NCBI GenBank assembly: GCA_044224705.1
Contig: JBGAJY010000004.1
Span: 1-64,000 of the forward strand
Reading direction: 5' to 3'
From: M3007 sp044224705
GTDB lineage: Bacteria; Bacteroidota; Bacteroidia; Chitinophagales; Saprospiraceae
DNA: 64,000 nt
Positions 40,187-49,801 of this stretch are shown here, in pieces. Position 1 is the stretch's first letter. Each line of letters starts with the position of its first letter. Below the pieces are notes generated by a model that was not told the DNA's origin, did no database searches, and worked only from the letters and a program-made list of their open reading frames with translations. Position numbers and translations under genes: made by a program.

Positions 40187-41686
40187 TTAGTTCGAAAGGA
40201 TCGTGAATTCAGTTCGCCGGTTTTTTGCGCGGTTTTCAGGAGTATCATTGGCAACCAAGGGTTTAGAATCCCCGTAGCCGCGCGGCTTGAGCCGGCTGGA
40301 AGCGATTCCCTTGTTGGTCAGGTAATTGACCACAGCAGTAGCGCGTTGGCCGGACAGGGCCAGGTTGGCAGCTGGGTCGCCTGTATTGTCCGTATGGCCA
40401 GCCACCTCGATGATCAGATTCGGATAGGCGGTCATGGCAGTGACCAGGTTGTCGAGTTCATAGCGACTGTCGGCCGTCAGCGTAGCAGCACCTGTCTCAA
40501 AATTGATATGTTTGAGTGTCAGGGTTTTATCAGCAGGTGTAGCGGATTCAACTGCCTTTTTTACGTTCTCACTGAATTCCTTGGCGCGCTGAGCCACTTC
40601 GATATCGAGCACTTTGCCTTTATTGGGGTCATCGTCCTTATCCCGAATTTGGGTGAGGTAGTAAGATTGTTGCTGTTTGTACCAGGCGTCATATTCCTCC
40701 TGAGAGACGATACGCAATACCCGTCGCATGGAGTAGTGACCTTTACCACAGAGTTCGGCGCAAGCGAGTTCATAATCGAATTTCTCCCAACGCTTTGGAC
40801 CAGTAGGATCGTTCGGATCAGCGGGTTCATTGTATTCGGGATACTTGCGGAGCTCGTTGCGGTATTCTGCGGTCGTTTTCACGGGAGTGAACACAAAATA
40901 CGTAGGCATGCCTGGAACAGCATCCATTTTTACGCGGAAGTGCGGCAGGTCAAAGTTGTGCAGCACATCTTTAGCGGTTATACGAACACGGATTTTCTTG
41001 CCCACCGGCAGAACCAATTCTTTGTCAGCAATAATGTCGTCCCAGTTTTTAGGATCGCGGAAGTCCTGTCCGAGTTGGTTGTTGGCCGTCGTCAGGGTGT
41101 AATCGCGGGCGCCGAGTTTGCCATCCGGGCCCGGATAGCGGATGATCCAGTTGAACTGCTGCCCGGTGGCTTCAATTTCCATGAAGTCTTCGCCTTCCTT
41201 TACATCGGCCATTACCGTATTCCAGGCATTGAGGCCGCGCACCACCAGTACTGTCATTACAACAGCCGGGATCACTGTCCACCACACCTCTAACCGGTTG
41301 TCATGAGCGATGAACCGGGCTTTGCGGTCCTCCTGCCAGCGGTATTGATAAGCAAACCAGAACAGCGCAATGTGGGTAAGCACGAACACAATTCCGGTAA
41401 AAAACAAGGTCACATTAAAAGCACTGTCCAGAACACTTCCGTGAGCAGAGGCCGATTGGTGGGGACCATACCAGAGCATGACGTTTTTAAAATCCCAGGC
41501 CGAAATCATAACGCCGGCAAGGAATACCACCAAGAAGATCAGAGATAACAAGCCGTTCCATTTGCTGTTATCGCGCATGGCTTCGCGCTCGCCTTTGATC
41601 TGGGAGGTGAGTTCGGTCACTTTCCCGATTTGAATCAGGACGATTGAAATAAGGAGGACGCAGAGAAGTATGATAAGCGCTGTCAT
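40187..41686 (-). CDS. ctaC: Cytochrome c oxidase subunit II fused to an OmpA peptidoglycan-binding domain
   Basis: 499 aa, far longer than subunit II alone. Residues 1-175 hold about four hydrophobic segments, including LEVWWTVIPAVVMTVLVVRG. The cupredoxin domain (about 180-335) has CuA ligands in VLHNFDLPH and CAELCGKGHYSM (near 308-319). After a polar linker, residues about 395-499 are a complete OmpA-like domain: INFETGAATLTADSRYELD, VAGHTDNTGD (key Asp) and ENRAKNRRTEF (key Arg). No cytochrome c domain is fused. The OmpA part would bind peptidoglycan and tether the oxidase to the wall. Reading frame is continuous and there is no sign of error. Confidence 0.95.
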   Translation of the reverse strand: MTALIILLCVLLISIVLIQIGKVTELTSQIKGEREAMRDNSKWNGLLSLIFLVVFLAGVMISAWDFKNVMLWYGPHQSASAHGSVLDSAFNVTLFFTGIVFVLTHIALFWFAYQYRWQEDRKARFIAHDNRLEVWWTVIPAVVMTVLVVRGLNAWNTVMADVKEGEDFMEIEATGQQFNWIIRYPGPDGKLGARDYTLTTANNQLGQDFRDPKNWDDIIADKELVLPVGKKIRVRITAKDVLHNFDLPHFRVKMDAVPGMPTYFVFTPVKTTAEYRNELRKYPEYNEPADPNDPTGPKRWEKFDYELACAELCGKGHYSMRRVLRIVSQEEYDAWYKQQQSYYLTQIRDKDDDPNKGKVLDIEVAQRAKEFSENVKKAVESATPADKTLTLKHINFETGAATLTADSRYELDNLVTAMTAYPNLIIEVAGHTDNTGDPAANLALSGQRATAVVNYLTNKGIASSRLKPRGYGDSKPLVANDTPENRAKNRRTEFTILSN

Positions 41687-41768
41687 CGCAATTTTTTTGC
41701 TTAAAACTCAAAAAAACGAGGTTGGTTGAGGCTCCAATTTTAATTGGAATCAATCTGAATTCTTTGTA

Positions 41769-43427
41769 TCAATGATGCCCATGCCCATCGTCGGAACCAT
41801 CACCATCCAGTGATTTTTCACCTTCGATATAAGCACCGGTTTCGTGATGAAGGCTCTCCTCAAGGTAGGGATCGCGTAATGGCACAAGGGAAGCTTTCGA
41901 CAACTGGTTGAAAAAGAAAAACAGGAAGAGGCTAAGGAAGCCAACCAGAATGCCCAATTCCTGAATACCAGGAATAGTGTAGCCCAACTTAAATGACTTG
42001 TCGCCGTGTTGTGCCTCACCCGCAGCGTGCTCCTCATGACCTTCTCCATGTTCAGCGGTTGCCTCATGTGTAGCAGCCGTAGCTTCTGCCGTTTCAGCAT
42101 GGTCGGCGGGAGCGACGGATTCAGTATGCCCGGCAGTTTCGTGCTGCAGGGTGTCTGAGGAGTGTTCTGCGGCCGCTTCCTGCGGTTTCCCGGCGACGCT
42201 TTCCGTAACTTCCCCCGTTGCTTTGGCGGCATCTGCTCCGGCTGTCGTAGCTTCCGAAGCGCCTTTCATGGCATCTTGATCAGCATGGCCGACATCCTTC
42301 ATCGTTTGGGATAATCCGCCTTCTTTTTTGCCTTCTTTCAGTTCCGTAGCTTCAAAAGCAGCCGTGCGGGCTCCCGGTTTAATCATATAGAAATAGTCCC
42401 ACCAGTGTCCGAAAAACACAATCAGAGCGACAAAAAACATTGTTCCAAACTTGCGCTTGGTATCGTTGCGCATCAGAATAAGGAACGGAGCGACAAAATT
42501 CATCACCAGGTTACCCCAGAACAAAACGGGGTAATGGTTCATCCTTTCCTTGAAATAAATGGTCTCTTCACCGTTGTTGGCGTACCAAATCAGCATGAAC
42601 TGGTCAAACCAGAGGTACATCCAGAAAACGCTGATGCCAAAAAGGAATTTGCCAATATCGTGCAAGTGATCCCGCGTTACATACTCGAGGTGTCCTTTGG
42701 ATTTCAGGTAGATGATCAGCATGATCGTCATCGACATGGAGGCAAGCCACACTGAAATCATTGAATACCAGGCAAACATTGTGCTGTACCAATGCGGGTC
42801 GACCGACATCACGGATTGCCAAAGGAAAACCGTGCTGAGGAATCCGCCGAGGGGGAGGAAAGAAGCCGCCCACTTGCGTTGTTTTTTGTAAAAATCGAAG
42901 GAGGCCGTTTCCTGGGTATCCTGCGCGACCGAAGCCTGGCGCAACTTGTAAGCCCAGAAATACCAGATAGACAGGAAGCCCAGTACGCCAACGGTGAAAA
43001 AGACCGGATTGAGAAAGCCTTTTTTGCCGGCAAGCACTTTATCAAAGCCAGGCATGTCCGGGTTGGCAATGTTGATATTCGGGTCATTCCAGTGGTACAA
43101 ATGGTGGAAATGTCCCCAAACACCCACTACGATCACACCCATCAGCAGGAGGCCGACCCACATGAACTGACTCATAGCCTCCCAGATTCGTTTGATCACG
43201 GCGTTCCAACCTGCAAAAGCAGTGATTTGGGCCGACATGAAAAACATGGCCATGAAACCAATTCCGGTGAAAAACACCGAATTGTGCAACCAGTTGGTCC
43301 AAAAACGGGTGTTGTACTCGTCGTCGCCAACAAGTGACCAGGCAAGACAAAGAGCGCCAACCACCATACCGATGATAAGGTTGCGTTTCAGTTTGCCGTC
43401 AAATACGAATTGCGTATTCAGATTCAT
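41769..43427 (-). CDS. actF: Alternative complex III subunit ActF
   Basis: 552 aa polytopic membrane subunit of the quinol:cytochrome c oxidoreductase. About ten helices (NLIIGMVVGALCLAWSLVGD at the start, HPVLFWGN-like segments later). Between the ninth and tenth helix is a stretch of about 110 residues (about 365-475) made almost only of Ala, Glu, Thr, His and Gly, plainly low complexity. The end is His/Asp-rich. The related subunit ActC lies in the same operon, 1.5 kb upstream in transcription order. It follows actE by 60 nt. Confidence 0.88.
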   Translation of the reverse strand: MNLNTQFVFDGKLKRNLIIGMVVGALCLAWSLVGDDEYNTRFWTNWLHNSVFFTGIGFMAMFFMSAQITAFAGWNAVIKRIWEAMSQFMWVGLLLMGVIVVGVWGHFHHLYHWNDPNINIANPDMPGFDKVLAGKKGFLNPVFFTVGVLGFLSIWYFWAYKLRQASVAQDTQETASFDFYKKQRKWAASFLPLGGFLSTVFLWQSVMSVDPHWYSTMFAWYSMISVWLASMSMTIMLIIYLKSKGHLEYVTRDHLHDIGKFLFGISVFWMYLWFDQFMLIWYANNGEETIYFKERMNHYPVLFWGNLVMNFVAPFLILMRNDTKRKFGTMFFVALIVFFGHWWDYFYMIKPGARTAAFEATELKEGKKEGGLSQTMKDVGHADQDAMKGASEATTAGADAAKATGEVTESVAGKPQEAAAEHSSDTLQHETAGHTESVAPADHAETAEATAATHEATAEHGEGHEEHAAGEAQHGDKSFKLGYTIPGIQELGILVGFLSLFLFFFFNQLSKASLVPLRDPYLEESLHHETGAYIEGEKSLDGDGSDDGHGHH

Positions 43428-43487
43428 ATCGCGAAGCCGGCATCAAGCCGGATTTTTTGATTTTGAAAGTCAGATTTCAGGGTCAAT

Positions 43488-44333
43488 CTATTTTTTAGTC
43501 GCAGGCGCCGTTGCCGGAGCGGGCGCTGTTGCCGGGGCCGGCGGTTTCAGAGCAGGGCCGGTAGCCGTGCCTTTGGCCGGGGCATCCACATTGTTCAAAG
43601 TATTGGCTGTTTCGCTGTATTCAAGGCCTTTTGATTTAGCCTGAAGGGAACGGATGTAGTGAATCACTTGCCACCGCTCTTCAAATGACAACTTGTCAGC
43701 ATAATTGCCCATCATGTTTTTGCCGTACATAATGGCAAAATAATAGCGTCCGTTGCCGGCATTGATCATATCATCGGCAATGAGGTTCCTGGGCTGTGCC
43801 GGATATTTCGAATCCGGAACAGAAATAAGGTTGCCCTGGCCGTCGCCTTTTGTTCCGTGGCAGACGCCGCAATAAATCTCATACAAAGGTTTTGCATGAT
43901 CTAGACCGGCCTTCGTAATTGGGAAAGGATTGAGCGTCATTTCCTGTTCGCAGCGAAGTCGCTCGTCTTCATTATTTTGATAATAAAAGGGGGCATGGCC
44001 ATTGATGGGCGCTGCAATCGCATTAGAGGCATTTTTACCACGAACAATATCCAGTTCGGCAGCGCCGGCATAGTAGACTCCGGTGTACCCGCGGGGAATG
44101 GTGCCTTCAACCTTGCCCCGTGGTTGTGACAGCTGGGCTACCGTAAAGGTGTTTTTATCATCAGCCCAATGGTTCCAATAATAGGTATTGTAATAATTGG
44201 ACTCATAAGAGACGGCATGGGCCATGTCAGGCATGTATTCATGGCCTGTTTTGTTTATGCCTGCCGGAGAGCAAAGCGAAAACAACCAGGCAAACAAGGC
44301 AATCCCCAGAATCGCGCCAATTGCGTATTTCAT
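43488..44333 (-). CDS. actE: Alternative complex III cytochrome c subunit ActE
   Basis: 281 aa monoheme cytochrome c subunit that hands electrons on. N-terminal helix with a possible lipid-attachment Cys (LFSLC, atypical). The heme site is CGVCHG in YEIYCGVCHGTKGDGQG, and the distal Met is probably in YGKNMMGNYADKL. The last 45 residues are a Pro/Ala/Thr-rich tail. It lies 35 nt after actD. Confidence 0.93.
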   Translation of the reverse strand: MKYAIGAILGIALFAWLFSLCSPAGINKTGHEYMPDMAHAVSYESNYYNTYYWNHWADDKNTFTVAQLSQPRGKVEGTIPRGYTGVYYAGAAELDIVRGKNASNAIAAPINGHAPFYYQNNEDERLRCEQEMTLNPFPITKAGLDHAKPLYEIYCGVCHGTKGDGQGNLISVPDSKYPAQPRNLIADDMINAGNGRYYFAIMYGKNMMGNYADKLSFEERWQVIHYIRSLQAKSKGLEYSETANTLNNVDAPAKGTATGPALKPPAPATAPAPATAPATKK

Positions 44334-44368
44334 CTTTTCAAAAAGTTATGAGCGATGAGTGATCAATC

Positions 44369-44899
44369 TTAAAGGGTTTTTACGTTGATTTCTGCGGCGC
44401 CGGTACGACCGAAGAAACCTCTCAATCCGTCGACGTCGCCATCGCCAGCATCCGTAACATCAAAAGCGATGCAGAATTTGTCATCCGTAATACGGTTATC
44501 CAACGATTTGGCTTTTACACCCGGCCACATACCACAAATCGTGTAAAAGGTGAGCGTCATACCCCAGGCGGAGAACAGCACTGTCATCTCGAAGGTGATC
44601 GGGATAAATGCCGGTACCGACCAATAGGGTTTGCCGCCGAAAATGATCGGCCAGTCGGAAGTGAAAATCCAGGTCATTGCCCCGAATCCGAATAACGCGC
44701 CGATTGCACCATAAACAAAGCCGAGATAATGCAAGCGGCTTTCATGCAACCCGATAATAGGATCGAGACCGTGCACCGGAAACGGAGTGAACACGTCCAT
44801 CATGTCCAGATGGTCAGCGTGAGCGGTTTTCACGGCCCGCTTCAGGTCTTCCTCGTCGTTGTACAGTCCGTAAAGGACTTTTGTATGTTCAGCAGCCAT
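44369..44899 (-). CDS. actD: Alternative complex III subunit ActD (DUF3341)
   Basis: 176 aa membrane subunit with two helices (about 58-80 and 98-125) and the family's VFTPFPVHGLDPIIGLHESRL start. In solved complexes ActD has two helices and no cofactor. It lies between actC and actE with 49 and 35 nt gaps. Confidence 0.93.
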   Translation of the reverse strand: MAAEHTKVLYGLYNDEEDLKRAVKTAHADHLDMMDVFTPFPVHGLDPIIGLHESRLHYLGFVYGAIGALFGFGAMTWIFTSDWPIIFGGKPYWSVPAFIPITFEMTVLFSAWGMTLTFYTICGMWPGVKAKSLDNRITDDKFCIAFDVTDAGDGDVDGLRGFFGRTGAAEINVKTL

Positions 44900-44948
44900 T
44901 TATTGAGAGATGGTTGTGATTTCTAAGAATAAATTGATTTTCAATTGC

Positions 44949-46388
44949 TTATGCCTGATCGTCGGATTTTTTCGTCTCCACCGGTTTGGCATGGCCATGG
45001 TCATGGTGATGTGGTTTGGCGTTGGGGCCGATGAATTGGTCGCCTGCCACTTTCAGAATTGCCTTCACCTCGGCGATAGCCACAACAGGCGCCACACGGG
45101 TGAAAATGAGATAGCAGAAGAAGAACAAGCCGATAGTACCAGTGAAAATGCTGATCTCCACCCAGGTCGGGGAATAGTAACTCCAGGAAGAGGGAAGGAA
45201 ATCGCGGGCCAGCGTGGTAGCGATGATCACAAAACGCTCGAACCACATACCCACGTTAATCACGATGGAGAGGAAAAATGTCCACCAAATGCTGCGGCGA
45301 ATTTTACGCACCCAGAATACCTGGGGAGCCACCACATTACAGAACATCATCCCGAAATAAGACCACCAGTAGATACCGAATACCCGGTTGTAGAAAGCAA
45401 ACTGCTCATACACATAACCCGAATACCAGGCGATGAACAATTCCGTGAGATAAGCGACACCCACAATCGTACCCGTCAGCACGATCACTTTATTCATCGA
45501 TTCGACGTGATTGATCGTGATGTATTGTTCCAGTTTCAACACTTTCCGGGTAATCACCATCAGCGTTTGCACCATGGCAAAACCGGAGAAAATAGCGCCT
45601 GCAACAAAGTATGGCGGGAAAATGGTCGTGTGCCAACCCGGAACCACCGATGTGGCAAAGTCGAAGGACACGATCGTGTGCACCGAAAGCACGAGCGGTG
45701 TGGAGATGCCTGCGAGCACGAGGGAGAGTGCTTCCCAGCGTTGCCAGTGTTTGGCACTGCCCGTCCAGCCGAATGAGAAAATCTCGTACATCTTGCGCCG
45801 GAAACCGGTGGCGCGGTCGCGCACCGTGGCGAGGTCGGGCACCAGGCCGGTGTACCAGAACAGCAATGACACCGAGAAATAGGTCGAAATAGCGAATACG
45901 TCCCAAAGCAGCGGGCTGTTAAAATTGACCCACAGCGGACCCCGTGTGTTAGGGAACGGGAAAATGAAAAAGGCCAGCCAGACACGTCCCATGTGGAAAA
46001 TCGGGAACTGTCCGGCGCAGATCACGGCGAAGATCGTCATGGCTTCTGCCGCACGGTTCACACCCGTACGCCAACGCTGGCGGAACAGCAAAAGAATGGC
46101 CGAAATCAGGGTACCTGCGTGACCGATACCGATCCACCACACGAAGTTGGTGATGTCCCAGGCCCAGTTGATGGTACGGTTGGCGCCCCATTCACCGATG
46201 CCCTTCCAGACCGTCCAGACGATGGCGAAAATATACAGGCCGAGAAACGCAGCCGACAAAGAGAAGGCAAGTATCCATTCTCTCGACGGAGCTTTTTCGG
46301 TAGGTACGCACAAATCCTCAGTGATGTTGTGGTAGGATTTGTTGCCCTCAATCAATACGTGCCGAACCGGCGCTACTGCTTGCGACAT
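44949..46388 (-). CDS. actC: Alternative complex III subunit ActC (NrfD/PsrC-like)
   Basis: 479 aa, about ten helices, NrfD/PsrC family, the likely quinol-binding subunit together with ActF. Marks: LIEGNKSYHNITEDLC, NFVWWIGIGHAGTLISAILL, RTGVNRAAEAMTIFA, and VHTIVSFDFATSVVPGWHTT. A His-rich C-terminus (HHHDHGHAK) follows. The start at 46388 comes 14 nt after an inverted-repeat element that fills the actB-actC gap. Confidence 0.95.
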   Translation of the reverse strand: MSQAVAPVRHVLIEGNKSYHNITEDLCVPTEKAPSREWILAFSLSAAFLGLYIFAIVWTVWKGIGEWGANRTINWAWDITNFVWWIGIGHAGTLISAILLLFRQRWRTGVNRAAEAMTIFAVICAGQFPIFHMGRVWLAFFIFPFPNTRGPLWVNFNSPLLWDVFAISTYFSVSLLFWYTGLVPDLATVRDRATGFRRKMYEIFSFGWTGSAKHWQRWEALSLVLAGISTPLVLSVHTIVSFDFATSVVPGWHTTIFPPYFVAGAIFSGFAMVQTLMVITRKVLKLEQYITINHVESMNKVIVLTGTIVGVAYLTELFIAWYSGYVYEQFAFYNRVFGIYWWSYFGMMFCNVVAPQVFWVRKIRRSIWWTFFLSIVINVGMWFERFVIIATTLARDFLPSSWSYYSPTWVEISIFTGTIGLFFFCYLIFTRVAPVVAIAEVKAILKVAGDQFIGPNAKPHHHDHGHAKPVETKKSDDQA

Positions 46389-46402
46389 ATCTTGAACTGG
46401 AT

Positions 46403-46491
46403 TGTTTATAAAGGTTTATGAGGTTTATTAAGGTTTATCGGGCTGATGGTATAAACTTCATGAACCCTAATCAACCTTTACAAACCTTTTA
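46403..46491. repeat. Inverted short-tandem-repeat element, word AAGGTTTAT
   Basis: AAGGTTTAT-type words of about 10 nt (46403-46439) face ATAAACC/CAACCTT-type words (46451-46491), with a loop of about 11 nt. On the minus strand it begins within the actB stop codon (46491-46489) and ends 14 nt before actC (46388), filling the gap inside the respiratory operon. Confidence 0.82.
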
Positions 46492-49400
46492 ACCAAATAA
46501 TTCTTCGTTGCTGTTACGCACCTTGGCCGAGTACTCGACGTTCGGGCGCACGTTGATTTCTTCAAGTACCTGGTACACCAAAGCGCCTTTTTTGAGTTTG
46601 CTGACTTCACTGTCCGGGTTGTTGGTATTTCCAAAAACAATGGCGCCTGTGGGGCAGGCTGTTTGACAAGCCGACCGGATGTCGTTGTCGAGGATGGCGC
46701 GGCCTTCCTGCTTGGCGGTCAGTTTGCCTTCCTGAACGCGTTGGATGCAGAAGGAGCATTTTTCAATCACACCGCGGGTACGAACCGTAACGTCGGGATT
46801 GAGCACCATGCGCACAAGGTTGTCGGCGTAGAAGGGTTTGTCGTCGCCTTCTGCGTGGAATACGCGCTCTTCGTTGGCGGGCCAAACGTCGGCAGTGGTA
46901 TAGTCGAGCCAGTTGAAACGGCGGACTTTGTATGGGCAGTTGTTGGCGCAGTAGCGGGTGCCGATGCAACGGTTGTAAGCCATCTGGTTGAAGCCTTCCA
47001 TCGAGTGGTTGGTGGCGTTCACCGGGCAAACGTTTTCGCAGGGGGCGTTTTCGCAGTGCTGGCACATCATCGGCTGATACACCACTTGCGGATTTTCGAT
47101 ATCTCCGTAGAAATAACGGTCGATCCGGAGCCAGGTCATTTCGTGGTGGCGGTGCACTTCTTTTTTACCCACCACAGGCACGTTGTTTTCACTGACGCAG
47201 GCGATTTGGCAGGCGCCGCAACCGATGCAGGCATTCAGGTCCACAAACATACCCCAGTGCACACCGGCGGTAAATACATCGGTGCGGTCGGGATATAGCG
47301 TTTGGGAATTGAGGTGATGGGCTTCTTCGCGGAATTCTTCGATCTCGCCGACCAGTTTGGGCAGTTCGTTCAGATTCGTATGAAAAATGATCGAACGGTC
47401 GGTCAGAGAACCCTGGAAGCCTTTCCAGCCGAGTGATTTTTCGTCGGCGTTGATCACCTTCCCTTCTTCCTTGCCCATGGCCTGAACCCCCATCGTATGG
47501 TGGTGCTGGACGCATGCGAAGTGCTTGTCGACCGTATTGGTTTTGGTCAGTTTGACGTCTTTGGCAAAATATTGGATCAAGCCGCCTTCAACAGGCAGCC
47601 AGGGATTCACATTGACGCCGTAGCCCACACCGCTGCCGCCGGCTGTACGGCCCTGACCCAGTGCAATGGATACTGTGCCAGGCATTTGGCCAAAGTTGCG
47701 TACGACGGTGCAGGTCATTTTCTGGCCTTTGATTTCGAGGTCGACATTGTCGCCGTCGTTCAGGCCCATCCAGCCGTTGATGTTGTTCACACCGTCCCAT
47801 TCCACAGGGATGCTGAGGTAGTTGCCCCAAACCGTGCGGGTGACGGGGTCGGGCATTTCCTGCAACCAGGGGTTGTGGGCATATTGGCCGCCGCCGATGT
47901 TGGCGGTTTCGTAGAAGGAAATTTCGAGTTCGGAATTGCCCGGCTGGGTGACACCTTCCGGGTTCGGAGTGACGCCTGCATTGAAAGAAACCGCGCGTTC
48001 TGCAACCGGCATTTCAAAAATACCGTCGTGCAGGCTCATGTCCCAGAATGCGGCCGGGGTGGCGTATTTCGTCTGCTGGGCGAACAGGTCGCTGGCCCAG
48101 TGCGATTTCAGGTATTGGTAGTACGGCTGGTCGTCCTCGCGGTTCAGGTTGGGGCTGTCTGCCCATTCCAGCAGGCTGAGTTCGGCCTGGCGGGTGTTGA
48201 ACAGCGGAGCGATCGTGGGTTGAATGAGGCTGTATTGGCCTGCTTTCGGCTCGGCATCGCCCCAGGATTCCAGCAAGTGGTGGGTCGGTGCGGAGTAATT
48301 GCAAAGCAGGGTCGTTTCGTCGAGCACCGTGGCAAAGGACACCCGGGTGCCGACTTTTGCAAATGCCGTTTTGAATTGCTCGGCATTCGGCAGTTCGTAG
48401 GCAGGGTTGGCGCCCCAAACGAACACGGCCGTCACCTGGCCGGAGTTCATTTCATCGATGAGGCGCATCATTTCGCGTTCGTCGCCCTGGCGCTGGTTGG
48501 AAGCGGCGTTGAAATCGACGGTTGCATTCAGGTTGCCCAGCAAATCGTTGATCTTGTTGACATACACCTGCTCCATGATATTGTTCGAACCGCTGACGAC
48601 GAGCGATTTGCCCCGTGCGTTTTGCAGTTCGGCGGCCACTTTGCGGATGGCAGCGGCAGCTTTGTCGTTGAGTTTCGGGCCGCCCGCTGCGCCGCTGAGG
48701 GCGTTGTAGAGGGCCACGATGGCAGCGCCTTGTTCGCTCGGCTTTACCAGAATACGGTTGTCGGCGTTGGAGCCGGTGAGCGACATGTGGCTTTCCACCT
48801 GGTAGTGGCGCGACATTTTTGCGCCTTTGGCGTTGCGGATTTTGCGGTTTTTCGCGTAATCCCGGGCATATTCCACCGGGCTGAGCCAGGTGCCGAGGAA
48901 ATCGGCGCCAAAGGACACGATCACGTCGGCGCGGTCGAAGTGGTAGTTCGGCACCGCGCGGACGCCGAAGCATTGATCGTTGGCGGCGAGCAAAGCAGCA
49001 CTTGAAACGGGGTCATACGTGACCACGCGGCTGTTCGGGTATTTGGCGGTGAATTCGCCGAGCGCCAGTTTTGCCGTAGGGCTGAGGATGGTGTTGGCAA
49101 TAATGCGCACTTGTCCGCCCAATTGCAGCTGGCCCTTTATTTTTTTGTCGAGATCATTCCACGACAACGGCTTGACTTCACCATTTTCGATGGCGCCGCC
49201 TTGTTTGATCCGGCGGGTATCGTAAAGGCTGAGCACAACTGCCTGTGCACGGGCGCTGGTGCCACCGCCGGTCACACTGCTGAGCGAGTTGCCTTCAATT
49301 TTGATCGGCCGGCCTTCGCGGGTTTTGACCAATACGGCGCAGTAATCGCCGCCGTTGACAAATGAAGAGGCGAAATAGTTGGCGACGCCGGGTACGATCT

Positions 49401-49638
49401 CGTCGGGTTTGGTGACGTAAGGGATCGCCTTTTTAACCGGAATTTCGCAGGAAGCTGCGAGAGTAGCCGCGCCCAGACCGAAACCGAGCAGTTTCAGAAA
49501 ATCACGGCGACTGGCCGTCCATTGGCCGTCAGTTTCAGCGATATTTTCAATGGAAAACTCCTTTTCTCCCGATTGCAGGAAGCTCTCTTCCCGCATCAAG
49601 TCTTCGGTGCTTACCCAAATGCCGTTATCGTTGTGCAT
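46489..49638 (-). CDS. actB: Alternative complex III iron-sulfur/molybdopterin-like subunit ActB
   Basis: 1049 aa. Tat-like leader with SRRDFLKLLGFG (S43-R44-R45). The B1 part (about 50-760) resembles molybdopterin oxidoreductases but lacks cofactor ligands, as in known ActB. The B2 part (about 800-1010) has the ferredoxin Cys groups CIGCGACQIAC, CQHCENAPCENVCP, CIGTRYCANNCP and CSFCIQRV with CQTACP, enough for three 4Fe-4S and one 3Fe-4S clusters. It starts 9 nt after a TGAATGA inverted-repeat element. Confidence 0.96.
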   Translation of the reverse strand: MHNDNGIWVSTEDLMREESFLQSGEKEFSIENIAETDGQWTASRRDFLKLLGFGLGAATLAASCEIPVKKAIPYVTKPDEIVPGVANYFASSFVNGGDYCAVLVKTREGRPIKIEGNSLSSVTGGGTSARAQAVVLSLYDTRRIKQGGAIENGEVKPLSWNDLDKKIKGQLQLGGQVRIIANTILSPTAKLALGEFTAKYPNSRVVTYDPVSSAALLAANDQCFGVRAVPNYHFDRADVIVSFGADFLGTWLSPVEYARDYAKNRKIRNAKGAKMSRHYQVESHMSLTGSNADNRILVKPSEQGAAIVALYNALSGAAGGPKLNDKAAAAIRKVAAELQNARGKSLVVSGSNNIMEQVYVNKINDLLGNLNATVDFNAASNQRQGDEREMMRLIDEMNSGQVTAVFVWGANPAYELPNAEQFKTAFAKVGTRVSFATVLDETTLLCNYSAPTHHLLESWGDAEPKAGQYSLIQPTIAPLFNTRQAELSLLEWADSPNLNREDDQPYYQYLKSHWASDLFAQQTKYATPAAFWDMSLHDGIFEMPVAERAVSFNAGVTPNPEGVTQPGNSELEISFYETANIGGGQYAHNPWLQEMPDPVTRTVWGNYLSIPVEWDGVNNINGWMGLNDGDNVDLEIKGQKMTCTVVRNFGQMPGTVSIALGQGRTAGGSGVGYGVNVNPWLPVEGGLIQYFAKDVKLTKTNTVDKHFACVQHHHTMGVQAMGKEEGKVINADEKSLGWKGFQGSLTDRSIIFHTNLNELPKLVGEIEEFREEAHHLNSQTLYPDRTDVFTAGVHWGMFVDLNACIGCGACQIACVSENNVPVVGKKEVHRHHEMTWLRIDRYFYGDIENPQVVYQPMMCQHCENAPCENVCPVNATNHSMEGFNQMAYNRCIGTRYCANNCPYKVRRFNWLDYTTADVWPANEERVFHAEGDDKPFYADNLVRMVLNPDVTVRTRGVIEKCSFCIQRVQEGKLTAKQEGRAILDNDIRSACQTACPTGAIVFGNTNNPDSEVSKLKKGALVYQVLEEINVRPNVEYSAKVRNSNEELFG

Positions 49639-49646
49639 ATCTTTTG

Positions 49647-49798
<152 letters not shown>

Positions 49799-49801
<3 letters not shown>

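Noticed and set aside
47497..49005. 502-aa plus-strand open frame opposite actB
   Set aside because: Shadow of actB, whose iron-sulfur motifs are unmistakable.
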